From: Agelas oroides
Lineage: Eukaryota > Porifera > Demospongiae > Agelasida > Agelasidae
Direction of reading: 5' to 3'
DNA length: 64,000 nucleotides
Assembly (NCBI GenBank): GCA_949130485.1
Contig: OX422205.1
Coordinates: 6,680,235 to 6,744,234 of the forward strand
Shown piece by piece: positions 34,622 through 46,186 of the stretch (within the stretch, counting starts at the first letter, position 1; each line of letters begins with the position of its first letter). A model generated the notes under the pieces. It was not told where the DNA came from and searched no databases. It saw only the letters and a program-made list of their open reading frames with translations. A program made the position numbers and the translations under genes.

Positions 34622-36330
34622 CGAAAAAAATGGAACCCCCCGAAATAGTTCCCCCCGGTCCAAATACTTCAGAGTAGTACCAAAGTATTTGGACCCCCAG
34701 TGCTGTAAGCAGAAATTCCAGTATATTGGTGTATTGGCACCTGCTGGCAGTTTGAAATATTATTATGAAGCATGAATTTGGCATGAAACCACAACAATAT
34801 GGCAATCATAGAAAACAATCTATAAACAACTGTTACAAAACCAAGCACCACTGGAGTCAAGTACACTTGAACATACATTTACAGTTGTATCATACTGCGT
34901 GGGAAGTTGAAAGAAGCCGCCACGGGGTACAAATCCCATGTACACCGTGGCGGCACCTGTGATCCTAGTTGTCTCATATGGTACAACTAGGTTGCTAAGC
35001 AACAGTCCAGCCTGTTCACATAGCAGAAGCCTCACACCAGACTACACTGGTTTGCATAATCTTTGAAAATTGAATCGCAAACTGCTGAGCAGAAGTGGTT
35101 AATTACGGCACGGGCATTGTGCAATGGCAGGACGTGTGTGCTTCTGGCGGTACAGTGATGCGTGCCTCTGCAGCCAATCATTGGTTCAGAGTCCTGTCTA
35201 CCTTATTGCGGTACGATTCGGGGTTATGCCTGTGGCACCCTCTTTGTACCATGCTCCTGTCACCCATATTCAGGTTAGCCACGTGCCTAGTAGAATCAGA
35301 GTCTGATTCAGAGTGTGGGCCTGGTATTTTGCAATGTAAGCTTAAAGTTGCGTGTCAGGAAACTCATGTCCTCCGCTACTCGAAGGTGGAACGCCGTAGT
35401 GGTAGTGCCATCCATTTGGATCTCAAAAAAAAAAACACTCCTGGTTGTCATTCTTCTGACAGTCAGCGCGGGATCAAACAATCTATCAGAAAGTGTGGGA
35501 AAGCCTACCGCAAATTAACCACTTCCGCCAAAGTTTGTGAATTCAATTTTTCAAGGACTATGCAAATTGCAAACCGGTGTAATCAGATCAATTATGATAC
35601 AAGCCAGCTGTACCATGGCTTCTTAATGGTATGGGTTGTACCATCCTCGGGTTATTGATGTCCTTCCTCGGGCTTCGCCCTCGGAAGTACATCATTAACC
35701 CTCAGATGGTAAGTACAATCCCCATACCCATTAAGAAGCCATGGTACAACTATAACATGAGACATGATACCACTGCTTACAGGTAGTACACTCCATCATG
35801 CGTTCTCCCATCTCTGGCATCCTGCAATTGCAAAACACTGGAACTTTCGATTTATTCGACCTTCTCTCACGCAAATGGAAACATTTCCATCTTTTGTTCC
35901 TGAAAACATCAGTAGAGATGTTTTCTCATCTCGTGTTGTCGTCTTCCCAAAGCAAGTGCCGTAGCAAAGGCTACTGCAAACAGTCCACAGTCATATGTAC
36001 CTAGTCTCGGAACCAGACCCTCGAAAAATCGAAAAGGGTCTGGTTCCGAGACTAATATGTACCAGCTTGAACTGGCACATCCATGAACTCGAGAGAAATC
36101 TCAGGCTTCTCTGTTTGAGAGTAGAGACTGTCGTAAACACACACTGTTGGGTGAGCCACTCCAATCGTTGAGACGGTCACCAAATGGCCATGTCCAGTAT
36201 TGAGAATCTGAAATTTATGGGGGGTCCAAAAATTTCGAAGGGGGTCCAAATACTATCATAGAATTTGGCCGGGGGTCCGATTACTACGGGGGTCCGATTA
36301 CTACGGGGGTCCAAATACTACGCGACAGGA
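34622..36330. mobile_element. Composite inverted-repeat DNA element (about 1.7 kb) with nested hairpin elements
   Basis: The left end (34640-34700) and right end (36210-36325) share GGTCCAAATACT and GGGGGTCC motifs in opposite orientations. Nested inside are a ~550-bp inverted-repeat element (35033-35590, arms of about 70 bp; CAATTTTTCAAGGACTATGC against GCATAATCTTTGAAAATTGA), a hairpin element at 35608-35756 (TGTACCATGGCTTCTTAATG/CATTAAGAAGCCATGGTACA) and a small palindrome at 34915-34953. The whole lies between exon-like pieces of the coiled-coil gene. No transposase is recognised. Confidence 0.55.
36002..36054. mobile_element. 53-bp hairpin, TAGTCTCG family, exact 9-bp target duplication
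   Basis: A perfect hairpin TAGTCTCGGAACCAGACCCT to AGGGTCTGGTTCCGAGACTA with a short loop. ATATGTACC flanks both sides (35993-36001 and 36055-36063). It is nested in the composite element, so it is the younger insertion. Confidence 0.9.
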
Positions 36331-36891
36331 CTCCTCAGGCGAGGGTGGGCGCTAAAAAGAGTACAACTCGTTCTAAGGAGAGCAGTAGTGTGCAAGTGCT
36401 ACACTCGCAGATCGCTAACTTGCCGAGGGAGAAACGCCAGCTTTCTGATAAGGTGTGTGAACGTGTGCGTGTTAGAGTACCTCGGTGCGTGTGGCGGGGA
36501 TGCAGGTGAGAGGGTGTGAAGTTAAGTGCAATGGACTGGTATAGCCCAGGTGCATTGCTAATGTGCAGTAGGTGTGGGAGAGGATAGCCGGGCTGTAGTG
36601 ATGGTTGTGCAGTTTACCATATATGGCGAGATCTATGTCTCCATTAAATAGTAGAGATGGAGGTCACTTCTGCAGAGTAGTCTTCACTGTCATTGACCAG
36701 GTCACTCAGTTACTCAAATGCATGACCACGGTTTCAGCCTAATTGGGCCTCCTCAGGTGCATGCAGAGAACGAAATGCATACATGTTCTCACTGTTGGTG
36801 CACATGGGTAGCTGGTTCTCTCCATTGAAACATGTGAAAAGAGCTCTTTTCAGTATTATGATTTGCTGTACCGTATATGGTATGGCTGCAC

Positions 36892-37054
36892 CAAGAGTGC
36901 ACAAGAACGGGCAGCTTGAGTAAGAGCATGTACCTCTTAATAGAAGCCTGTAGTCTGGTCATGAACCATACTATTAGTACTGGTGGTAAATCGTGACTTT
37001 CAAATTTTGTGGAGGTACACGCTCTTACTCAAGCTGCCATTCTTATGCTGTTCT
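36892..37054. mobile_element. Inverted-repeat element related to the one at 54417
   Basis: Its left end, CAAGAGTGCACAAGAACGGG then CAGCTTGAGTAAGAGC, and right end, GCTCTTACTCAAGCTGCC then ATTCTTATG, are inverted. They share the CGGGC...TTGAGTAAGA motif and the inner TAGTACTGGTGGTAAAT with the element at 54417-54676. About 160 bp, more diverged. Its right edge directly precedes the acceptor CTGCAG|GTGGAGG of a coiled-coil exon. Confidence 0.75.
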
Positions 37055-38063
37055 GCTGCAGGTGGAGGAGGAGGAGCATGCGTCACATGTGATGACCAAG
37101 AGTGAACTGGAGCAGACAAAGTCTCAGCTGGAAGGTGAGGTAGCAGGGGGGGGAGGGGGGACCCGGACTTAGTGTACATGTGTGTGTGTGTGTGCGTGCA
37201 TGTACTTATGGGGGAGAGAATGGCCAGCATGTTCATAAACTGACCTGGACCTAATGAAAGCCTCAAAGTGTGTGCACGTGCTTATGTACCATGAGCGTTG
37301 TTTCTGATTCACTTTCAGCAGCAGTGAAGATGAATCGATGGCAGCTGGTAGGGCACTCATCGGGCCATGCCTCCTCCCCCTCGTGGCAGCCATCCTGTCT
37401 ACACAACCATTTTGACAGTGTTTAATTTCCTGCTCCACTGCCTTCGCCACCCCCTCCTCCTGCATCCTCCTTGAGAGGCTACTGCACCATCACACTGTCA
37501 CACAAGCATATCCTCACACTGTCACTGTCACACTCTCACAACATCACGTGCCTTCCCTCCCAGAGCCTCCGTGAACGTGAGGAGCAGGTGGAGGGGTTGG
37601 TGGCCCATGTGACAGACCTCCGCTTTGAGATCTCTCTCCTGAGGGACCATGTCACCTCCCACCACACACACAACAATAACATACTTGTTAAGGACCTGGT
37701 GAGGGAGGGAGGGGGATGTGAGGAGGGGAGGGATGCGGGGTAGGGAGGTGTGAGTGGGATGTGAGGTAATTGGAGTGATTTATCTCTTCCTCTCCCTTCC
37801 TCCCTCTTTTTCCACTCACCAGGTGAGGGAGAGGGTGGCCAGCAGCAAGGGGGAGGGCAGCAGGAGGCTCAGAGGGATGCAGAGACAGGTAGGTAGGAGG
37901 TGATTGTGTCAGCAGGACGGTAGCCTGCAAACAAATCTTTTGTGCTTAACCTGTTGGACTGTAGCTCCTCTCTCCCACCATTCCTCTCCTTCCCTATCTT
38001 CTCTTGCCTCCCTCCACTTTGTCCCCCTCCTTCCCCTCTCTTTTCTCCTTTCCTCTCCTCCCT

Positions 38064-38109
38064 TAGCCTCGTACCCCGGCCGTTAATTAACGGCCGGGGT
38101 ACGAGGCTA
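38064..38109. mobile_element. 46-bp perfect palindrome, TAGCCTCG family, 9-bp target duplication
   Basis: TAGCCTCGTACCCCGGCCGT followed by its exact complement, with no loop. CTCCTCCCT flanks both sides (38055-38063, 38110-38118). The surrounding intron is C/T-rich, so this duplication alone is weaker evidence than at 13647, 36002 and 44273. Confidence 0.85.
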
Positions 38110-38654
38110 CTCCTCCCTCCACTTTGTCTCCCTCCTTCCCCTCTTCTCCTTTCCTCTCCTCCCCTCTCTCCCCTCCTCTCCTCTCTCTTCTCCTTTCCTC
38201 TCCTCCCTCCCTTCTCTCCCCTCCTCTCCCCTCCTCTCCTCTCCTCCCCTCCTCTCCTTCCCTCCTAGCTGGACAGTGTGCTGGCAGACAGTGGTCGGCT
38301 GGAGGGCACCCTCTCCTCCCTGGGCAGCGAGAAGGAGCTACTGGCGACCTCCCTGAGACCAGAAGCCAATTACAACAAGCAGCTTGAGGAGGAAAAGGTT
38401 CAAGACTTGATAAATTGCACTTTTTAAGATTGACGGCTCCATTGTAAAGTGTTTGGACTCTTTTGTTTCTCTCTCCTCCTTCCTAACACACACACAGGAG
38501 GCACCTTCATCGCAGCGTCTTGAGGCCTCACAGGCTGAACTGCAGCAACTGTAGGACTCACAAGTGTCGGAGATCAACGCGAAGTGTCGTGAGATAGATG
38601 GTATGAAGTCGCAGCTACAAGAACTCGGGGGCTGGTGGGAGAGAAAGAGACTCT

Positions 38655-39062
38655 AAAATCAGAACTACGGAAGACTAAGGAAGATCTGGGGAGGCTGGCG
38701 GGGGAGAAGGATGCTCTCACACAGGAACTGCAGGACACGAGAGAACAACTGGGGAGGCTGGCGGGGGAGAAAGGAATACTTACACGGGAACTGCAGGAGA
38801 CGAGGGAACAACTGGGGAGGCTGGCCCTTCCCTCGTCTCCGGCAGTTCCCGTGTGTTTCTTTCTCCCCCGCCAGCCTCCCCAGTTGTTCCCTCGTCTCCT
38901 GCAGTTCCCGTGTAAGTTTTCCTTTCTCCCCCGCCAGCCTCCCTAGTTGTTCCCTCGTCTCCTGCAATTCCCGTGTGTTTCTCCCCCAGAGAAGGATACT
39001 CTTGCACAGGAACTATGGGAGACGAGGGAGCAACTGGGAAGAACAAGAGCAGAGAATGAGAG
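38655..39062. repeat. 63-bp coding repeat with an inverted central block
   Basis: Three forward copies of the GGGAGGCTGGCGGGGGAGAA unit (38690-38825) are followed by about two and a half copies on the opposite strand (38826-38985, starting CCCTTCCCTCGTCTCC) and then a forward copy (38986-39062). The block can fold into a long hairpin. Confidence 0.9.
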
Positions 39063-39765
39063 GTAAGAGGGAGGGAGGGAGGGGGGATAGAAGAGGAAAT
39101 GTGAGAGAAAAAGGAGTAATTTACCAGATGAATGGTCACCTCTCAAGTCATCTTGTCTGTGTTTGTTTCACTTCTCTGCAGACTGTCATCTGAGTGTGGA
39201 TCATTGCATGAGTCGTTGGCGGGTGTGGAGGGGAGAGTTGGAGGTGGAGACCGGGAGACTCTCTTTTCTCCTCCCCCTCCCCTCCTCCCTTACCTCCTCA
39301 CCTTCTCCCCAGCTGGATCATTTGTCCTCGCAGGTGAAACTCAGTGCACGGCAACTGGTGGGACGGGGGGAGATTAGAGCCATGAAGGTGTTGATTGATG
39401 TTGGAATGTGTCTCTTCCCTCACTCTCCTCCCTCCCCCCTCTCTCACAGTGTTGCTACTGATTGTCTCCAGAGTAGTCTGCAGTGGGTGATGTCCGAGCT
39501 TGACTCCACCCTCACTGAGCTAGAGGGCACACGTACCAGCAATATGCTCCTCAAACAGCAGGTGAGGGGGCGTCAAGCTCAGCGTGGGCCAGTTCTAGTG
39601 CTGGTCTAAGGGAGCTGTTGTAATTCATCCATTTTCCACCCTCTCCCTCTCTCCCCTTCCATTCATGTATCGGACTTGGAGGGCCAGGTGTCTGACCTGA
39701 GGGGACAGGTAGATGATCGGGATACGCCAGCTGGAGCAAGAGAGAAGGGACTCCGGTGATGTACT

Positions 39766-40379
39766 CAACCTTTCACACAACACACAAGTAAATACATGAA
39801 TAGTTATTCTATGATACGTCACACTAGGGGTCCTATGAGGCTTCTTGGAATGAAGTGTTCCATCTTCCCCCTCCCCACCCTCCATCCTCCACTACACACC
39901 ATTACAGATACACATACAAAACAGAGTCTTTTGTGTTCAATTTCACCATCCCCCCTCCACTCTGCAGGTTTTGAGTTGGTGGATGGCTGGTGCAGGCCCA
40001 TAAACAAGCTTATCATACAATTGTTGTAAAAAATTTGCTTTTGGTTTGTCTCTATGGGGGGGGGAAACCAACATCATTTCGAGTGAAATATGTACATGTA
40101 CATACAGAAGACGGACCCCAGAACTAAAGATAAACAAGTATAAAACTTGGGCTTGGCAAGGGCAAAAACTGCACAATCATATGCCAGTGTGCTTATTTTG
40201 CATGCCAACTACAACTGATCATAGGCTACGACCAAGCCATCTGATGCAGAGAAGGGAGGAACAGCGATTTCTTAGTGGTGCGCACTAAATAGAAAAGCCA
40301 CACACAAGCTCATCAGGACTAGGACGGTTTATATAACGTGCACATATTTTCAAGTAGCACTACCATCTGTTTCTTCGTC
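39766..40379. other. No gene recognised
   Basis: Mixed-composition DNA without a supported exon, RNA gene or tandem repeat. Confidence 0.4.
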
Positions 40380-40640
40380 CTTGATGGCAGTGTCCCGAGT
40401 GCAGACAGGTGTTTCGACACGGAGCCGCGACGCACTTGTCCCTCAGCCGGCAGTTCTCGATCCCTCTCAGACAACGCACACCATAGATAATATTATCTAT
40501 GACGCACACGCAGAAGGACACATACCGTTGGCGAATTGGTAGTTCGGAAGTCTGTGATGGTTCTTCTTAAACCACTGGAGGCAAACTACGATCACTAGTA
40601 CGGGACTGCATACGCAGCACTGGCCACATAGTTTCGTACA
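40352..40640 (-). CDS. Possible Cys-rich short coding exons, unrecognised
   Basis: On the minus strand a donor at about 40525 (GCCAACG|GTATGT) follows a frame reading CGQCCVCSPVLVIVVCLQWF and KKNHHRLPNYQFAN. A second frame reads ENCRLRDKCVAAPCRNTC then LHSGHCHQGRRNRW and a stop (TAG at 40367-40369). The cysteine spacing is suggestive of a small zinc-binding or secreted Cys-rich domain. No start codon or convincing 5' exon is found. A 40-bp piece upstream (40636-40690, GCGTGGGCACGTTGCCATCA) recurs at 42449-42480. Confidence 0.25.
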
Positions 40641-40744
40641 TGCGTGGGCACGTTGCCATCATTATGAGTCCACATTTCCGTACTAACTGGATCCACCATT
40701 TCCGGTGTTATTGACCGCTCGGAAAATCATCAAGGAAACGGTTT

Positions 40745-41300
40745 CATAGGATGGGTGGCCCCCCCTTAAAATTGTCCCCCAAGACGCGTGGTCCTAGGAC
40801 CACGTGTCCCCCAGGACAACTTGTCCTAGGCCCATGTGTCCCCCTAGGACAGCTGGTCCTAGGCCCATGTGTCCCCCTTACGACAAGTTGTCCCCCCCAT
40901 TAGTCAGCGGCTACAAAGTAGCTACACTATCCTCTGTGGCCATTCTGTCCACCAAAACTAAAACTTCAACTTGATGTCAGTAGATAGTCTCGTGCCCAGA
41001 CTACTGCTTCTACAGACCTGTCTAGTTTCCAGACCGCATTTTCCTGCGGGGGCGAAAAATGCGGTTTTGGAAACGAGCGGGTTCTGCCTTCTCCACACTT
41101 GGACCACTTCATCGTAGTCTGCCTTGTCGCGCCGTTGATTCCAACCCCCCTGGCGCAGCGTACCCGTCCTCTTCGTTACCCTCTACCACCACCGCCGGGT
41201 CCGCGCTATCCGGCGGTCGCCGCACGAGGTCCACATTCGCTCGAACGGGGATGTTGACCGCCTAGGGGGACATGTGGTCCTCCCACAACGGGCCCTCAAG
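40745..41300. repeat. Minisatellite of GTCCTAGG...GTGTCCCCC units and a decayed TAGTCTCG-type element
   Basis: 40780-40895 holds four to five units of about 33 bp around GGACNNNTGGTCCTAGG and CATGTGTCCCCC, rich in palindromic GTCCTAGGAC. 40985-41080 starts TAGTCTCGTGCCCAGACTAC and contains an inner hairpin (CCGCATTTTCCTGC/GCGAAAAATGCGG). A related GGGGGACATGTGGTCCT lies at 41265. Confidence 0.6.
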
Positions 41301-43324
41301 GAAACATCATTGCTGCAAGGAAATTTGATTGATCATGGTAGAAGTAAGCAGATTCAAAATCAGTGCATGGCTCCTAAGACTCTTAGCTACTGTAGGTAAC
41401 TGATATACATGTAGGTAGATGCAACAAAAAACGTTTGGTAGCTGCAGCAAGAATGTCTCACTTAGATTTGTTTACAAATCACTCAGCATGGAGCTTGTGT
41501 ATGTGCATCAATTATCAAATAGATTTTAAACTAATATTAATGGCCAGAAAGAGATGTCTTGTCTCAAAGACACATGTACAGCCTTCATTGCAGACTTGGT
41601 GGCCTGGCAATTGTATTTTAGCGCAGGCCCAAGAGTTGGTCAATATACTCCACACTGCAGAATGGAGAAATTAGAGGAAATGACAAAATCATTGAAAGCA
41701 TGGAGCACTTTGATATGTGTATTACACAGGGCTCCAATGCTAGGATTCCCACTATAGTAGAGCTTCGGATCATAATCATGCCCTTTATAGCTCTTTCTTA
41801 TGCCAGCATATGCTCCTATGCTTTCACCCTACTCTCATGCGTAACATGCCAAGGCCTAGTACCTGGGAATGAGGCTAAATACACAAGCCCTTACTCGTCC
41901 TCTTCACCCTCTTTGGCCTGCTATGGCTCTCACCCTGTCCTCCTTCCTCTCCAGCAGCTGTGTTGGATGTGTGCATGTGTGTACGTACAAGCAGTGAATC
42001 AGTCTATGAGTATGTAACAATGTCCCCTTACCCCCCTCGCAAGTACCAAGTTGCTAACGATTTGTAGATGCAAGTGAAAGGCATTATGTGTGCACGTTGA
42101 CCGAAAAGGTCTGAAAAGCAGCAGGCTAAGGGCAAGTGTGTCACTGCATGTCAATTAAGTGACGAAACACTATCGTCAAGGACGAAAAACAGAATCTGAT
42201 GGTAAGGCTACTTGTAGGTATAGTTATCTAAGCCGTTCTAGTTCTGGCCTGAACCTCTGTACAAGGCTATTCTATTTGGAGTGCAGCATAATTAATCACA
42301 GCTCCTCAGCCCTTCTTCCACTTGTCTAGACTACACATTGTTAGCGACTTGGTGCTTGCAAAGTGCAGCTGTTGTCAAAATACCTAGGTGAACTTTCCTG
42401 ACCGATCGCTAGTATGGGCTTGTACTGACTGCATATTGCGTGGGCACGTTGCCATCATTACGAACTGAGTCCATTATTTCCAGTTTGTGCCATATAGTAA
42501 CTGTACAAGGGCTTCTCCCAATTTATATCCACAGCTATGAGATAAATTCTGGGAGTGGCCTGTGACCAAGCCTAACTGTCACAAACACTGGTCTTCCAGG
42601 TCAGACCCAGTACCCTGGCTTCTCAGTCTGTGGAAGCGAGTCTCACTCATGAGGCTTGACACCAGGCTGACTTCGTGTGTACCCAGCAAGACTAAATGCA
42701 TTTTAAATTCACTGCAGAAAGTCGAGTCAGAACATGCAATCACACAATACTACACCTGGTAAATGCCATAGGCTGTCTAATGAGTGCAATGATGTAATGT
42801 GACAAGGGAAAAAGAGTTCGAGAAGCAGAAGACAGTCAGGGAATTGGCCTACACTGAGCTGAAGCTTGAATTATTGGGCAGGTGTTGCATAATACATTAC
42901 ATTCCCTCTGAGTATTACTATATAGCCCCTACTCAGAGGTCAAACTGAGCTCAGGATGTGCACCTCTTATCAGCCAATCATCACAATTAGTTTATAGGAC
43001 AGAACAGCCCACAGTTGCCATGGAAGCCTAGGTGTACCATGGGAATGCTTTAGTGGACTGTCCCCTTGTATCCCAGCTTTGGTCTGATTTTTCTCCAAAG
43101 CTGGAAGACAAAATCAAAATTGGAAGACAGAATTCTAGTGCTCCTTTGAACGTAGGTAAGTACCACTACTAAACAAATTGTCGACATACCTTAGACACTT
43201 CTTGTGCAGCTTCTTCAGAGGAATGGCCCTCGCTGGGTGCAGTCTAAAGGAACACAACACAATAATTAGGTACATACCAGCATAAAACAACTTCTCTCTC
43301 CCTTCTTGGTTTCTTCAATGGAAA
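41300..43324. other. No supported gene
   Basis: I find only scattered short frames. A minus-strand piece at 43197-43243 (TAPSEGHSSEEAAQEVSK, flanked by TTTAG and GTATGT) could be an isolated exon, but no partner exon was found. 42449-42480 repeats part of 40636-40690. Confidence 0.4.
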
Positions 43325-44105
43325 GCAGGCACTCTATACTACTGTATACTAAACCTTAGTCTTTGGACACTCACCAGTTAACTACTAGATTGTGTCCCCA
43401 GACCAAACTTTGTGTGAGTGACCTTCAACCTATAGTCTGGACACATTCAAAGCAGTCTGAACATTCTCCAAGAGAAGTAACCAGACAATTGACAAGCCAG
43501 GTAGGAAGTTTTCTCTAGCCATGGGTAACCCATAGGTGTAGTAAAACCCTACAGTCACACAAGGACAATCAAAGAACTCTTACCTAACAATGCCTGACAG
43601 CAAGTAGTTTCATTGGTTTCAGCTTGTGACTAACCCTAGTCAGCCAAGTGGACTGGGAACACGGAGTCTGTGTGTGGTGTGAATGTGTATGTGTGCAGTG
43701 TGCCATGATGAAGGAAAGTCAAAATTGGGAGACATTATAAAGCTATAGCCTGTGGTGTACAATGCAACTGAGGACGAAGTGTTCTGAGAGTAACAAACCT
43801 ACCAAAAAAAAAAGGTTTTAGTAGTTTGGACCTCGAAGAACCAGGCTGATCATTGTGCAGGTATATTATGCATGGATATTCGCGGGCGCATAATCAACAT
43901 TTCAACCCCGGAGGATCTTCAAGCAAATACAACACTTGGAGACACACTTTAGAAAACAGACTGCTTTGAATGTGTCCAGACTAATTTTTGATAAGGTTGA
44001 AGGTCACTCACACAAAATTTGGTCTGGGGACAAAATCTAGTAGTTAAATGGTGAGTGTCCAAAGACTAAGGTTTAGTATACAATAGTATACAAAATTGTG
44101 AACTT
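43325..44105. mobile_element. Inverted-repeat element, about 780 bp, arms about 150 bp
   Basis: 43330-43480 is complementary to 43960-44100. Anchors are ACCTTAGTCTTTGGACACTC/GAGTGTCCAAAGACTAAGGT and GAATGTGTCCAGACTA against TAGTCTGGACACATTC. The ~480-bp interior has no transposase frame. It looks like a non-autonomous DNA transposon or foldback element; arms are about 90 percent alike. Confidence 0.8.
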
Positions 44106-44272
44106 GAGAGGCCCTCTGCTAACTATAACACAAGCTGTCGCATGCCAAGTGAAGTCAGACAGACCAGGCCAGTGGGGAACTTGGGATGGTTTTGAGGAGG
44201 AATCCGAGGATTACCTCACAGGTTTCCCATGAAGAGTTATGCACCTTTCAATGGTATGCCCCACCTTGCATA

Positions 44273-44352
44273 TAGTCTCGTGCTCAGACTAGTACTTTTC
44301 ACCAAGTGCATTTTTCCAGTGGGCGTGAACAGTACGGTCTCAGAACGAGACT
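44273..44352. mobile_element. 80-bp hairpin, TAGTCTCG family, exact 9-bp target duplication
   Basis: It starts TAGTCTCGTGCTCAGACTAG and ends TCTCAGAACGAGACTG. CCTTGCATA is present on both sides (44264-44272 and 44353-44361). The inner part pairs imperfectly (GTGCATTTTTCC). Confidence 0.85.
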
Positions 44353-44361
44353 GCCTTGCAT

Positions 44362-45000
44362 ACCTGGGGCGGATGTTGCAGAAACAGGGGGATTTGCCAT
44401 CAGAATCTTTCCTGAGGGGTTAGTACTAGGTTAGGATTGTCCCCCTCAAATGTAATACACATTCTCTCTCATTGTGTCTTGAGAGAATTCTGTGTGAATT
44501 CCACAGATACCCATATCTACCTGTCGTACACTGTGCATGACAGGGAGGTATGGGTATATGTAAGAGATATGTAGGGGGATGGCACGCAGGTTTGTACCCG
44601 GCTTGTTCCATTTGGACATGTCAATTCCCTTCCTACCCCTTATCAAGCCCCAGATATTGGAGGTAGGGCATACCACTGATACACGCAGGCGCATTACATT
44701 GCTCTCATCTACGCTGAAAGTGGCTAAAGTTAGTAATATGCATGCTACACTTACGTACATTCGCAAGTTCACCCATAGACTACCCGCTGTTCGGCAATGC
44801 GGGTGGGCAAGGGTCGAAGCTCAAATAAGGGGCGTGGTCACGCACTAATGAAGCGGGGCACCCTACTCCACTTGCTTGCAAGCATTCCTTGTTACGTCCG
44901 TGGTATCTATGCACGGGAGCTACCGAGACAACCTAGTATCTATGGTCGACTGGTGCTGCCAATACTTGCCAAGGTGAGGAGCCGCGTCGGCATGTAGCTG
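44362..45000. other. No supported gene; imperfect hairpin at 44485-44560
   Basis: ACCCATATCTACCTGTCG against GGTATGGGTATATG gives a weak inverted repeat. 44579-44848 is open on the plus strand for 89 codons but has no recognisable content. Confidence 0.35.
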
Positions 45001-45073
45001 TAGTCTCACAAGGATTTCTGTTCCGCAGCGCGATCGGCGCTGCGGAACGGTAAAGGCCTGGCTTGCGAGACTA
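45001..45073. mobile_element. 73-bp hairpin with TAGTCTCA ends
   Basis: TAGTCTCACAAGGATTTCTG to GGCTTGCGAGACTA, with a strong inner stem TTCCGCAGCGCGATCGGCGC then TGCGGAA. It resembles the element at 33289-33386. No target duplication is seen. Confidence 0.65.
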
Positions 45074-45104
45074 CAGCAATTGCGAGAAAACCCTCTGATG
45101 AGAA

Positions 45105-45300
45105 CAAATCATGTAATGTGTCCAAGGGGGTCAGGGATGAATCACGTAATGTGTTCAAGGTGGTCTAGGACCGAGCACATAATGTGTCCAAGGGGGTCTA
45201 GGACAGAGCACATAATGTGTCCAAGGGGGTCTAGGACCGAGCACATAATGTGTCCAAGGGGGTCTAGGACAGAGCACATAGTGTGTCCAAGGGGGTCTAG
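45105..45300. repeat. 33-bp minisatellite
   Basis: About six units of GTGTCCAAGGGGGTCTAGGA plus CAGAGCACATAAT. A TAGTCTCG-like fragment (GTCGTCCCCAGACC) abuts its right end. Confidence 0.9.
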
Positions 45301-46186
45301 GACTACTGTCGTCCCCAGACCAAATTTGTCGCACACGCCCTTCGGACTCGTCGAAAAATAGTGTCTGGACACTTTCACTATGCAAACTGGGGCAAGATTA
45401 CATACGATGGTCAGTAAATTGGGTAATTGTAGGTGTTAATTACATCATCAGCTACCGGCAGCATTTGCTTTGGCGCCGAAAGACGCCAGCAACCTGAAGC
45501 TCATTAAATATGTAATGCAGCAATGACCTTTGTACTGCGCATGTGCAGTAGCTGTCTATCTTGTAGGTGCCACTAAAATGACAGTAGTATATACTAGTGA
45601 GATGATTCATCATCATGGGGAGAGCCTGAGCAAGCAGCAAACTGCTGATTTACTACTTTGTCATGGCACTCAGCAGGATTAGTCACTGTCGAGCCAAATT
45701 AAATGAACGCCGCTATAAGAGCTAACTCCTCACCAGAGATAAATATAAGTATCACACATGCCAGCCATTTCTCCAGCCAGGGCAGCTAACGTGGCTACAC
45801 ATGCATGGACTAAGCTTTACACCGAAATCATGAGCTAAATTTCCGGTGTTTCTGATTTTGCATGGCCCGCTACCTAGCTGAAGCGACCCAGTCAACCACT
45901 GCCCATATTAAATTTGTACCGCCTGTGAGCGGCCTGCCGTCGTCGGTAGAAGCACAAACCAGTGCCACGCGTGCTTCAACTTCACACTCCAGGCTCCCGA
46001 CGCTGCACTCTGACAGTAGCCCTCCACTGGCCTTCACATGCTTCACGCACAATATCGATCTTCGTGAAATATTTGATTGCGCTCATTTAAAATTTACGGT
46101 AAGTGGTCGGTCCAAGCACGGTCGTATACACACATGCGTGCGCAATGCAGTCACGCTAGTGTGGGGCTCGCTCAGGCTCGCCCCAA

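Larger units (their letters stand above)
33415..39765 (+). pseudogene. Long coiled-coil protein gene, probably decayed
   Basis: Plus-strand exon-like pieces with GT-AG borders encode heptad-rich protein. They are 33415-33510 (MDYGQIGQIQRKLSSLLVG), about 34132-34310 (NELKDEMDESYQLAENLV; ERERTNQAHLNRLQNEID), 36335-36452 (HSQIANLPREKRQLSDK), 37062-37134 (MTKSELEQTKSQLEG), 37564-37698 (LREREEQVEGLVAHVTDLRF), 37824-37889, 38269-38397 (LDSVLADSGRLEGTLSSLGS), 38498-38640 and 38635-38820 (21-residue repeats, EKDALTQELQDTREQLGRLAG), 38985-39062, 39181-39270, 39313-39386, 39471-39560 and 39675-39710. The product would be a golgin- or tropomyosin-like rod. The piece at 38498 has an in-frame TAG at 38552-38554. 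A reading-frame change follows near 38625, and a coding block is inverted at 38826-38985. Elements have also entered it. The family is not identified, and one gene or two is unclear. Confidence 0.5.

Noticed and set aside
41059-41265. A 68-codon plus-strand frame
   Set aside because: It lies in a decayed TAGTCTCG-type element, with no exon signals and no recognisable content.
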